A stretch of 64,000 bases of DNA. Origin: Mercurialis annua (lineage: Eukaryota > Streptophyta > Magnoliopsida > Malpighiales > Euphorbiaceae). Numbering within the stretch: the stretch's first letter is position 1; the number at the start of each line of letters is the position of its first letter. Under the pieces are notes generated by a model. That model saw only the letters and a program-made list of their open reading frames with translations. It was not told where the DNA came from and ran no database searches. This document shows, one piece after another, positions 24,035 through 35,167 of the stretch. The stretch spans positions 11,720,501 through 11,784,500 of the forward strand of contig NC_065576.1 in assembly GCF_937616625.2 (NCBI RefSeq). Direction: 5' to 3'. A program made the translations under genes and the position numbers.

Positions 24035-26976
24035 AAAATTGGGTATTTTAAAATTAACGGTCTCTCATTTTAAGAGATTAAAATGAGAAAAATAAAAAAT
24101 TGAACGGAAAATTAAATAAAGGAAAACCCGAGTAGGTCGACTTTGAAATTTTAATAAGAAAATTTTTTCAATAATAATATTCCATAAAAGAAATGGAATT
24201 TAATTTGTTAAGGGAAAATTTGAGAAAGTGGGTAAAGTCCACTTTAGCTCAAAATTGGAAAATGAGTTTTTAATTTCCGAAAAATAGATATTAAATATAT
24301 AATTGACGGGATTTAGTATTCATAAAAATAAATCGATAAAATGGTTATCGATGGTTATTTAAATGAATTTTGGACGAAAAAGTTGGAAAAGTGCAATTTA
24401 GCTCAAAGTTGAAATTGAGCGTTTTTGGCCAAAATTGCCAAAATAGATTGACGGAAAATGGAATTATATGATATGGGATTAATATTATTTATTTAAAAAT
24501 AAATAATACGGAAATCATCGGACCTAAAAGATTTAGCGTTCGACGGACTAAATTGGACGAAAGAAAAGTTAGGAATTGACATATAAGGAGGTGGCAAACT
24601 CAAGGACTAAAGGGAGACATTTTCCATAAGTATATAAGACATTCAAATTGAGTTTTAACTCAGAATATTCATTTGATATCAGCTCATCATCTTCAACCTC
24701 AAGATCTAACATGCAAAAAAAATTCTAAACACCATAACTCCTTAAGGTCCAATTGAGGCGACTCTTGCGGCCACGGAACGAGGAGAGCGAGCTCTATCCA
24801 TCTATCCCAGAAAATCAAGGTAAAAATCATGATCTGAAGTTAGGGTTTAGGGCTGTTGATTCGCTAATAAATGATTGAGATGGCAATGATGGGTTTAAGT
24901 GTTATAATTGGTATTTTTAGCATGAATTGGTTAAGGAAAGCTAAGTTTAGTGGTTGTTTGAGTGAGTTGTGAGAGTTGTGAATTGGGTATTTGAGGATTA
25001 GGGTTTGAGGTAGGGCTGCCGACGGTTATAAACACCGTGCCTACTGGAAACGACGTCCAGCAGGCGCTGCCATTGTGCCCGGCAGTGGCACGATGGAGCT
25101 CAGCTCCATCAACTCTGGTGCGATGCACCAGAGCTGATTACAGTCGGTCCTTCCCCTTGAAAAATCAGGGGAGGTCAGTAAAGAGGAGAGGGCCAAAAAC
25201 CAACCCTTTCTGATGGCTTAACAAGATTGAATTTTGCATAAATCGAGTTACGCAACTAGTTTTAGTTTGAATGTAAAATACGTTCGAAAATGGATAAAGA
25301 GACTAAGTTTTTAATGAATTGTAATGGATAAAAATGGAGTATATAGGATTTTTTGAATGTTAAAGTGTGAAGGAATGGAAGTGAAAAGTTAAGCGTTTTA
25401 CGTTTAAAACGTAAACTATAAATTGACGCAAAAATACGAAATGGACGTAAAAATGTTATAAGTTGAATTTTAGTATATAAATTGGTTATAGTTGGTATAA
25501 CCATCAAAATTATAATTGGTTAAGAATTTGAATATAAGATTTAGGTCTAAGATTATTAGATATAAGTTTATTATATTTAAACATATTTGGTTATGATTTT
25601 GTTATAGGCATCGACGAGCTACGAATTTGACGATTTTGGCTAAGGGGTTCGGCGAAGACAAGGAAATTGTAAAAGATTGGAATAGCAAGTTGTGAGTATA
25701 TTTTACTCATTCGTATTATCGTACCAAAAATAATACTTGATATATATGGTATAAATAGAAAGAAATGCATCGCATGATTTGTTTGTGTTGATTGAAAGCG
25801 TTATACGAATTGATTGGACTGGCTATATGCATATTTGTTGTTCTTGATTATATTGAATTGGTTGGATTTGATTGGTTATTCGAATTGGTTGTATTAAATT
25901 GGATTGCATTGTTTTGCCTATTGGATGATTGTTTGCAAAACGTGAATTGTGTGCGATCCAAAATAGTTACGTGACCACAAAGTCGAGTTGGTCTAGACGA
26001 TGAAAATAGATCGAAATAGACTAATTTACGATGCGTAAGACATAGGTTGAACTCGGTGGATGTATCTCGGGACCTATGTCTAGGGAGTTGAACTCGGTGG
26101 AACTATCTCGGGACTCACCTTGTAATGTATGGATATAAGTGCAACACCAGTTTATAACTCGATTGAATTATCTCGAGACTGTATCACTAGGTGTAAGTTA
26201 AACTCAGTCGAACTATTCTAGGATATTATCTAAAAAGGACATGAGAAAGCAGTACTCTCGCTAAGTCTAGGAATAAGCCTAGGTTAAGAAATGTCCAGAA
26301 TTAAGATTAAGATTAAGATCAAATCAAATTGTTTGTATATGTGAATTGATTGAGTTCAATATGATTGTATTGATGTGATTGTATATATATGAAAAATAAT
26401 TTTCAAACGCGATGCTTAATTTGATAATGTGTTTGAGTAACATATATCTCACTCAGCTTATAGCTGATCCCTTGGATTTAAATGTTTTTCAGGTGCCTAC
26501 ATCCAGGACTTGACTAGAACTCTGTTTTTGCTCGGAAGTCAATTTTGCATGTACAGTACCGACTTCCGTAGTTCGCTCCAGTAGTATATGTCCGACCAGT
26601 GTCGTAGCCTAGCGAGGCAACGTTTTAGATATTGTATATAGTTGCCGTCTTGATGTATATGTATATGGGCCATGATATTTGTCTTTTGTCTATGAAGGTA
26701 GATTATCGTAGTATGACCCTAAATATTAGTAGTTGTATGCCGGGTTAGTACGTACAAGATACGGAAACAAAAACCTGAGGCAACTTGTATTATTTCTACT
26801 AGTGTATGTATGTATATGTGTTTGATAAATGCTTCCGCGTATAGTGTCAGTATTTGATTGTTAAGTGAATGATTTTCGAAAAAGTTCTAGTGTATTTTAG
26901 GCTTGCTACGGGTTCCGGAACTACCATTGCCATTCCCTAGCGCCGATCTCGGCTCGCGATTTCGGGTCGTGACAGT
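24035..26976 (+). repeat. LTR-like sequence, plus orientation
   Basis: Ends GGGTCGTGACA at 26976. Inside are a TATA motif (AGTATATAAG near 24630), tandem 'GAACTCGGTGGAACTATCTC' units at 26040-26220 and 'CACTCAGCTTATAGCTGATCC' near 26450. These are typical of long, non-coding plant Ty3/gypsy LTRs. The start is uncertain; I place it after the inverted partner. No target duplication: the sequences outside the two termini (..CTAAC and GTTAT..) are inverse rather than direct. Confidence 0.55.
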
Positions 26977-27185
26977 TATTTTGATCCTAACTTGGACCAT
27001 ATGAAACACATTACATCCTACAACATACATCTACAGAGCATGCACACATAGAGTATTCATTATGATTAATAGTACATATAAGAATGTATTATACTTCTTT
27101 CATATATTGTTCGATATTCGATTTCATATCATATTTACTTTATCCTTCCTCATACTCTAATTATTTGAATCGTTTATAGAATTTT

Positions 27186-27492
27186 GGGTTAATTACACCA
27201 AAAACTATGACCTTTACACCTTTTCACGAAAATAACATGATCTTTCAAACGTGACAAACAAAGTCACAACCTTTCGTTTATGTTCAAATTCAACATTGGC
27301 ACATTTTTCGGTGGAATTTTGCTGATTTGGACACTTGATGGGTGTGCCGCGTGTCCTGCCACGTCATTGAAAACGCCCCTTATGTTGAATTTGCAACAAA
27401 ATGAAAGTTGATTCCTTTGTTTGCCACGTTTTAAAAGTCATGTTATTTTCATGAAAAGGTGTGAAGGTCATGATTTTTGGTGTAATTAACCC
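27186..27492. mobile_element. Long-TIR MITE, family E copy 2 (about 307 bp)
   Basis: GGGTTAATTACACCAAAAAC at the left and its inverse GTGTAATTAACCC at the right; arms about 75 bp ('ATGACCTTTACACCTTTTCA' / 'TGAAAAGGTGTGAAGGTCAT'). Flanks TAGAATTTT and TAACATCTT match poorly, so the insertion is old or the border is off by a few bases. Confidence 0.8.
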
Positions 27493-27499
27493 TAACATC

Positions 27500-28115
27500 T
27501 TTAATGTTATTTGAACGTAACATATCAAACATAGATCAAATATATGTTTTTAAAACATATAACCAACTAATGTTTGAAATCATATTCTAACATATTTTGC
27601 AAACGTAAATAATAACATGCTTATCAAAACATATAACATATAACTTTTAATTCATATAGCCTTTAGTAGTATATAATATACTTGACTTTATGAATATCGA
27701 CAAGTGATAAAGTGTACTCGCCACTTACTATCCAAAATATTTCAATATAAGTAAAGCGATGTCACGCTTCTTAAATTCTGAGCCCCGTCGGTAGTTGTCT
27801 CGCTGGGTCTACACAAATACGATAATATCACGAATTAATAAAAATTCTAGTTATAACTAACTTGTCCAAAACTGTTTTTTTAGCCAACTTCGGCTATCAA
27901 AACGCTTATCTAAAACAGTCTGACCACTTAATAAAATTAACATTCTTAAATTTTGAAATGTCGCCTAAAACATTCATTTAGACCTCGGACTGAAAATAGC
28001 ACTCGAAGATGTCAATAACTAACCCGCAAGTAAACCTTATTAATCACAAACCTCTATAAATAGACCCCTTAATTAACTGACTTGGGGTGGCACTAGACAT
28101 ATAGAAAATCATAAT
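27500..28115. other. Intergenic repeat-rich DNA, no gene seen
   Basis: Contains a sequence resembling an LTR promoter (CTCTATAAATAG near 28055). It leads into the first copy of the long tandem repeat and may be its U3 part. No coding frame. Confidence 0.4.
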
Positions 28116-28431
28116 CAAACCTAAAAATACTACAAGTGGCCAAACCATACAGCCCCTCCACACACACATCACAATCGATTCTAGTCCTGAAAACAAGTTT
28201 CTACACTTTAATTACTCAAGAACGCCCTACTGCGCAAAGATCCGAAGCTAGATTCCACATCCGAATCACCAAAAAACGAGTCAAGAACTTAGAACAACAC
28301 TTCTGAGGACCCGGTTATACTCTCTTATCACTATGCCATGCATAATATTGAACTACTAGATTCCATATTTTGTAATTGCATGTTTAGCTGATTTCTAGTG
28401 TGTTGCCATAAAACTGTCATAATTTCCATAA

Positions 28432-29489
28432 GGCTAATCACCTCAAAAACTACCGACCTTTCATTTTTTTTTTCAATAACACCCCGATCTTATAATTTTG
28501 TCAATTGCACCCTATTTTGTGTTTTTATGTTTCAATAGCACCCTAAAGTATTAAATTGAACTCTTTTTGTTTGGATAAAGTTCAAAACAAATTCTTCATA
28601 TTTTAAAAAAACTCTAAATGTCAAATGATGTTTTAAATTATACATATAAACCATCTTCTCTATAACAAAAAATATATAGATAAATAAATTAAATAAAAAA
28701 TCACCGCCTCCCTTCGAACCCTCCGCCGCTTTCCGTCACCCCGTCCGTTTAAACTCCGTCACCGGTCTTCCATGGAAGACGAGCACCGGTCTTCCATGGA
28801 AGACCAGATCTGCTGGTCTTCCATGGGAAAGACCAGCTCGTCTTCCCTATGGAAGACGAGCAGATCTCGTCTTCCATGGGGAAGACGGCTGGTCTTCCCC
28901 ATGGAAGACGAGCAACAGATTCGCTGGTCTTCCATGGGGAAGACCGGCTCGTCTTCCCCATGGAAGACGAACAGATCTCGTCTTCCATGGGGAAGACGAG
29001 ATCTGTTCGTCTTCCATGGGGAAGACGATCTGGTCTTCCCCAAGGAAGACCACATCTGTTGGTCTTACATGGAAGACCAGCTGGTCGTCTTCCATAGAAG
29101 ACGACCAGCTCGTCTCCGGTAGAGACCGGAGAGCGGTGGGTGGCGGCCGGCGGGGATGGCAGATTTCGTTTTTAATATTTATTTAATTTTGAATTAAATA
29201 ATTAATTATATATGTATTCAATTAATTTTTTTATTTAGGATTTATTTGAAAATTTTTAAAGTTAAGGAACTTATTAGAATTTGTACAAGTAGAAAAAGGT
29301 ATAAAATGACCCTTAAATTTGTTTGTTTTATAAAATTTAATCCTTATAATAGTAAAATCATCTATTTTTTTTAAATTAGGGTGCTATTGAAACGTAAAAA
29401 TACGAAATAGGGTGCAATTGACGAAATTGCAAGGTCAGGGTGTTATTGAAAAAGAAATGAAAGGTCGGTAGTTTTTAAGGTGATTAGCC
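28432..29489. mobile_element. Fold-back element, family C copy 1 (1,058 bp), with hairpin-array core
   Basis: Termini GGCTAATCACCTCAAAAACT / inverse, arms about 150-200 bp; the 9-bp target duplication TTTCCATAA is at 28423-28431 and 29490-29498. The core at 28763-29123 is a GC-rich array of short palindromes, described separately. No transposase. Mutator-like by duplication length. Relatives: 62991-63438 (small core) and a one-sided piece at 45590-45850. Confidence 0.92.
28763..29123. repeat. Array of about 13 GTCTTCC..GGAAGAC palindromes
   Basis: Repeating modules such as GTCTTCCATGGGGAAGAC or GTCTTCCCCATGGAAGAC. They are joined by spacers that are themselves palindromic or near-palindromic (CCAGATCTGCTGG, GAGCAGATCTCG). 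Every module can form a hairpin and the whole array is open in several frames on both strands, giving apparent 80-116-codon ORFs that I do not consider genes. Sharp GC contrast with the AT-rich arms around it. Confidence 0.9.
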
Positions 29490-29873
29490 TTTCCATAACT
29501 GTCAATTTCAATGTTCTTGCTATAATCACCATGAAAATTGATTAGAAACATGTTATTAGGTTGTTTTAACACATTTTGTAAATCATATCTGGTTTTTGTT
29601 TGATTCTGATGCTTAAAACACATGTTAGGACGTGTTTTACGAAATAGGGTGCAATTGACGAAATTGCAAGGTCAGGGTGTTATTGAAAAAGAAAGAAAGG
29701 TCGGTAGTTTTTAAGGTGATTAGCCTTTCCATAACTGTCAATTTCAATGTTCTTGCTATAATCACCATGAAAATTGATTAGAAACATGTTATTAGGCTAT
29801 TTTAACACATTTGTAAATCATATCTGGTTTTTGTTTGATTCTGATGCTTAAAACACATGTTAGGACGTGTTTT
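29401..29873. repeat. 237-bp tandem duplication over the right end of the fold-back element
   Basis: 29401-29637 is repeated at 29638-29873. The unit holds the last 89 bp of the element plus about 148 bp of flank and both copies end '..TTAGGACGTGTTTTACG'. The copies differ by a few single-base changes and indels (AAATGAAAGG against AAAGAAAGG). It therefore arose after the insertion. Confidence 0.92.
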
Positions 29874-31885
29874 ACGCATTTTTTTGCCATAAACGTGCTC
29901 TTTCTAAAATTGTCATGATTTCATACCAAACACATGTTTTCAGCTGATTTTGTGTGTTTTATTAACTATATATCATTTCCAGTACATGCCAATGTGTTTT
30001 TTTGTTCGTTTTAATGCGCTTTTGAGCGTTTTGCATGAAAAATTGAACCAAACGACAAACTCCCGCCCTTCCTTGCACTTGCGTCGCCACCGGAACATAG
30101 TGGCGCTGCCTCCACTATGGAGTGGCTCCGCCGCCACTCACTTTTGCATCGTGGTGTCCATGTTCTTCGATCTAGAATCTTTCGCAGATCTTCCAAACTT
30201 TGACCAAGATTTGTTTTTGTGTTTTCGGGTTCGTTTGAACTCGGAATTGGGTCCTGTTTGAGCCCACGTTTATATAATTACTTGTAGAATATTAATATGT
30301 GTTGTAATGTTCTTATTGCAATTTATTTCGAGCCTCAAATCCTACACTTATAATCTTCCCAATCAACTGGCCCTAAAGCCTATATCCGACGAAACTAGCG
30401 ACTTCCAAATGTGATTCCAAGTTTGTCAGATCTCGAATTCAACAGCGGTTCAAACCAGTGAATTTGTATTGATGAGAAAAAGAACTTCCATGTTTTGACG
30501 GTGTCCTAATTCTGACTTTATCGACGGCCAAATCGCATCGAGTGTCAGACACTCCGGTCTACAAGGTTAAAAGAATCTTTAACCTTGTATGTATATCACC
30601 TGCCTTATGTGTACGCTTGCAATGTTTATACGCTTTCCAAAAGCATGTACAATCCATATATTAATAGGCTAAAGGACTTAATCACATAAATTAGTATTCA
30701 AATCCATCAAATCCAAGAAATCACCTAGAAATCATAGGACTGTCATGGAAATGTAAATAGTGGTTGTATAGGCATTCAAGATGACTTAATAAAATCAATC
30801 TCACTTAGACATCTGGCTTTAGGCTTTATTCATGTAAAATAATCCAGACCATCCATTATTTGTTATTTGATAGACATTCCAGGGTTAAATGTATGTTTAG
30901 GAGTACTAACTACTTGCCTCACATGTAGTCCACATAGAGTCATATGCACGTCTTATGTGGTTTCCTCTACTGCTTCCATACGTGTTCAATTTCCAATATA
31001 TTATCATATGAATTGCATGAATGCCAAGATGAGAATAATTGAATATGTCCTAAAAGTAAAAATATAATCGATAAGTCAAGTACACGAGTTTTAGTAGAAT
31101 GTCCACAAACCCGGTCTTTTAGTCTAATGCACGATAATCTCACCCATAAGCAAGTGAGGTATCCAGTCGGTAGAAAAGGCATTTCCTAGCTGAGCTAGGC
31201 GGTGACTCCATTTTCAAACCTTTCTAGATTCGAAGTCAGCCATAAGTTTGGGCGAGCGGCCCCCGAACCCTGCTCCGCTCACAACACTCTTTTTTCAGAC
31301 AAGTAGAAAATGATAAGAGGCTGAAGCGTCCAATGATGATTTCCAGAGAAATTCATCTGGGTGACGAGCTTGTGGTTCACCTGGTTGAATTCAAGCGGGC
31401 TAGACCAGTGCACATTGACGAATTTGAGGGATTGAAGCGTAATCAATCACAAATAGCCTATAAAAGTCCACAAGGGTTACAATAATATCTGGAAAAATTG
31501 GATTAATTGCAATGCCTTAGAAGTTTATGGGCCAATTTTCAAGTTTAATGGACTAAATTGACCATACCCAAACCCTTAGAGTCCTCGAAGCCTTTTTTGA
31601 CACTTCTAAGCACCAAATAAGCCATTTAACCCTATTTATCACCTCATGCATGTATTTATCCGAATTTAATTTATTAATTATCCTAATTAGACTTTTAAAC
31701 TAATATGTATACTCACTTGCGCACTTTCCACTCAACTCTAACACCTCACTTGTAGATTCTTAATCGAACTTAGACTCTAACTAACCCTAAGCTACCCCTA
31801 ACATAAATAAAACCTTAGCACACACTAATCAGTGGTCGGACCAGAGGAAATTAATCAAACACAAAGAACACGCGCAAATCTTAAA

Positions 31886-33678
31886 AATACTAGTGTTGGC
31901 CGAACCATACACCTCAAGACACACACACACACACAAACCAGTAAATCAAACAAGCTTATACACTTCAATCTCTTCAAGAACGCATAAATAATGATCAAAA
32001 CTTAGCTGGATTCTTCATACAGACTGCCAGAAAATGAGTCAAGGAATCATAACGGTACTTTTGAGGATCCAAGTTCATCTTTTATCATTTTTTTCATGTT
32101 CATATGTCAATTATGCATGTTTATGTTAAAAGTTGTCACTAGAATCACATTATTTTCAGCGCTCTTACCATAATTGTTGTGTTCTTTGTCTTTTTCCATG
32201 ATTGCCATGAAACTGACTTGGAAACATGTTTATAGGTTATTTCCATCAGTTTTAATCATTGCATGTTAAATATGTTCAAGTATGATGTTAGAATCGCATG
32301 TTTAGATATAAACTGCAATGTTTGCCATGTTTTTAGCTTTTTGCCAATATTGGCATGAATTGAACCTAGAAAAAAGTGCTTAGGATGTTTAAATCAATTA
32401 TAATCGTTGTGTTTGGATCCCAGAACGTTCCAGTATGCGTTTTTTCTACGTTTTTGCTCGTTTTTGCATGAAAACCGAATCAACCGACGAACTGACGTGA
32501 ACCAGTCGCGAAGGTGACTCCGCCAATCATAGTGGCACCATCTCCACTCCAAATTCCGCCATTGTTCTTCAGTCTAGACTTTTCCAGATCTTCTAAATTC
32601 GATCCCAATCCTGTTTTTGTGTTTCCGGGCTCCTTTAAGCTCGGAATTGGGTCCCGTTTTAGCCCACGGTTCTGTAATTAGTTGTAGGATATTTTTCTAT
32701 GTTTTAATGGTCCAGAACTAATATATTTAGGGATGCAAAGCCATTTTTATAATATGCCATGCCAACTGGCCCTTGAAGCCCAAGTTCGTTAGAGACTAAA
32801 ATATTCCTGAAGCAATTTTGGGTTTGTTTGAACTCGGAATCGACCTTGGTTTGAACCAGTGGATTGTTACCGACAAGACTAAGAAATTCCGTGTTTTGAC
32901 CGATTCTAGATTTTGATAACATAGACTGCTAGACGAAAGACGAGTGCCAGACACTCCGAGTCTATAATGTATGCATATCAACTGCTAATTGTGTATGTTT
33001 ACAATGTTGACTGCTTTACGAATCATGTCCAAATCCAAATATTAACAAACTAATAACTTAACCATGTTAACTTAGCTCTGAATCCAACAAGTCCAACAAA
33101 TCACTTAGAAATCATATGACTGCCATGGAAATGTAATAGTGGTTGTATAGGCATTCAAGATGACTTAAAATAAAATCAATCTCACTTAGAGATCTGATTT
33201 AGGCTTTGTGTAAGCCAAATGACTAAAGACCTGCCTCTGTCTGCTACATGATAAAAACCCTCGGATTAGATGTATGTTTAGGAGTATTTTCTACATGTCT
33301 CATATGTCAGTCCAAGATCGAGTCATATGCGCGTCTCACATGCTTTATTGCTTTCCTTTACCAGCTTATCAAACTTATTTACATTTCCAACACATTATCC
33401 TACAGACTGCATGTATGATTGAGATAAGATAACAAGATGTGTCCTGTAAATACGATGCAATCGATAAGCCAAATATAAGAGTTTTATTAGTGTCCATCGA
33501 ATTCAGTCTTTCGGTCCAATGTAAGGTGGCCTCACCTATAAATGTGAGAGATCTACCCAGTCGGTATAAAAGGCATTTCCTAACTTAGCTAGTTGGCAAC
33601 TTCATTTTTCAAACCCTTTATAGATCTGTAATCAGCCATAAGCTTGGGGAGCGGCCCTCGAACTCCGCTCCTCTCACA
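31886..33678 (+). repeat. Long LTR-like repeat, copy 2
   Basis: Collinear with copy 1 without its insertions: 'GGCCGAACCATACACC' near 31905, 'GGTTGTATAGGCATTCAAGA' near 33142, 'AAAGGCATTTCCTAAC' near 33568 and 'GAGCGGCCCTCGAACTCCGC' near 33650. Divergence is clearly visible along the whole length, so the duplication is old. A TATAAAAG at about 31459 and 'GGACTAAATTG' text upstream are compatible with LTR promoter sequence. Confidence 0.65.
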
Positions 33679-33689
33679 ATAATTAATTA

Positions 33690-34190
33690 TTTTTTAAAAT
33701 TTTATTAAAAGTTAAATAAATTAAAAACCGACATGTGTCAATGCCTCGAACATTGATTTTTTAAATTTTATTAAAAGTTAAATAAATTTAAAAACCGACA
33801 TGCATCAATATCTCCAACTTCGTCGCCCTCAGACCCGCCTCCGCTCTCAGACTAGAAGTCGAGGAGATCTGGCTCGTCTTCCTCAATGGAAGACGAACCG
33901 GATAGGGGCGGCGACGACAGATTCAGAGGCGTGTATTTTGTTTTTTGAATTTGTGGAGAAAAAAAATTTTTGGTTGTATTTCTAACATCAAAGAATAGTT
34001 AGAATATATATGAAAGATTTATTTTGAACGTTGTCCAAGTGAAAATAGATCAATTTGATATTTCGGGGTATAATTGAAAGCCGAAAATGTAATATATAGT
34101 GCTATTGGCGGTTTTACAATGTCCCAGTGGTATTGAAAAACATTTAAAGCTCAATAGGTTTTTTTAACATTTTGCCTTTTAATTAATATA
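33690..34190. mobile_element. Relic related to fold-back family C
   Basis: Right part reads 'GGTATTGAAAAACATTTAAAGC..' like the right arm of family C, and the core (33855-33905) holds one palindrome CGTCTTCCTCAATGGAAGACG next to GAGGAGATCTGG. It combines the core words of families B and C. Two near-identical 'TTAAAAGTTAAATAAATT' lines at the left form a short direct repeat. The left terminus is not recognised. Confidence 0.5.
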
Positions 34191-34267
34191 TTTTTTTAGG
34201 TAAATATATAAATTTCTAAATTGAAAAAATAAAAAAGAAAAAATCCAAACAAAAGAGATTTAAGTAG

Positions 34268-34545
34268 AATTTTTTTCTTCTCAATTTGTAAGTAACACAC
34301 AATTAGTATATAAATTAATTTTATGGGTAAATCATTTTACAATTAGTGGTTATAGTCAATTGATTTTATTTTTACTAATTAATTTACAAATTGAATGAGT
34401 AAATTACTAATCGAAGGGGCAATTACCTTATAATTTAAGGGAGAAATTTGCAAAAATGAAAATAATTGATCATAACCACTTTTAAAATTAATTTATTCAC
34501 AAAATTAATTTATATGCTAATTGTTCGTTGCTTATAAGTTCGCGG
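34268..34545. mobile_element. Fold-back MITE just upstream of the TKI1-like gene
   Basis: Left arm 'GTAACACACAATTAGTATAT' and 'ATTAGTGGTTATAGTCAATT' are inverted at the right as 'AATTGATCATAACCACTT' and 'ATATGCTAATTGTTCGTTGC'. It ends within about 40 bp of the presumed first exon and could contribute promoter sequence. Target duplication not resolved. Confidence 0.6.
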
Positions 34546-34569
34546 GAAAAATAATTTCTTAACTTGAAT

Positions 34570-34758
34570 AAAATAAATAAAAAATGGAACAAGGGAAAAG
34601 GAGAACCGGGAAGGATCGATTATTTTGCCACATACAAATTATTCCCGCCAACATTTTCATACTTTTTTTGTTTCTCACTTTAAGTTTAATTACAATTTGT
34701 TTCATAAAATTTTACTTCTTTATTTTCTTTGTGCAAGCGAGACAGGTTTGTGATCGAG
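34570..34758 (+). other. Probable non-coding first exon of the TKI1-like gene
   Basis: Ends GATCGAG|GTAAGT; the next exon starts at 35152 after TTGTGCAG. Joining the two puts a stop (GGA AAG CTG TGA) in the only long frame, so translation most likely starts at 35168. The 5' limit is a guess. Confidence 0.5.
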
Positions 34759-35167
34759 GTAAGTAGAACTAACCTAACTTCAGATTATTCTTAACCATTT
34801 TGATTTTAGTTTCTCCTTTTAGATTTGTTTTGTTTAATTTTATGTTGGGTTCTTAATCCAACCCTAATGGAATTATTATAGCAGCTTTATTAATCAGATA
34901 CGTATGCTATTGATTTTATTTGCGAAATTGGTCTCTGGGTTCTGTTAAATTTATAAAAAATGATAACTTTTGAATTCTGATTGAGAGTGTATAGAGCCCA
35001 TTAAGTCTAATTTTCTTTTAATTCTGAATTTCGAGTGTCAAAAATTGTGAATTAAGCATTTAGATGTATGTAAACAGCAGATGACTGGTGGAATTTTAGA
35101 AGTTGATATTGTAGATAATTGGGTTTTACAGGCATTCTGATAATTGTGCAGGAAAGCTGTGACTCCC

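Larger units (their letters stand above)
28120..31288 (+). repeat. Long LTR-like repeat, copy 1 (interrupted)
   Basis: Shares ordered blocks with 31886-33678: 'GGCC.AACCATACA' near 28140, 'GGTTGTATAGGCATTCAAGA' near 30763, 'AGACACTCC' near 30547, and the end 'AAAAGGCATTTCCTA..GAGCGGCCC' near 31170-31262. It is about 1.3 kb longer than copy 2 because a fold-back element (28432-29489) and a 237-bp tandem duplication lie inside. No intact ORF; the 103-codon frame at 29950-30261 is not kept in copy 2. Probably one LTR of a long non-coding retroelement. Confidence 0.65.

Noticed and set aside
22609..26976. A single intact LTR bounded by TGTCACGACCC..GGGTCGTGACA
   Set aside because: Interior landmarks are in mirrored order and there is no direct target duplication, so two opposed LTR-like pieces fit better.
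28749..29122. Five overlapping ORFs of 79-116 codons in several frames on both strands
   Set aside because: They arise because the palindromic array has few stop codons in any frame; sequences are repetitive (MEDE.., WSSMGKT..) and lie inside a fold-back element.
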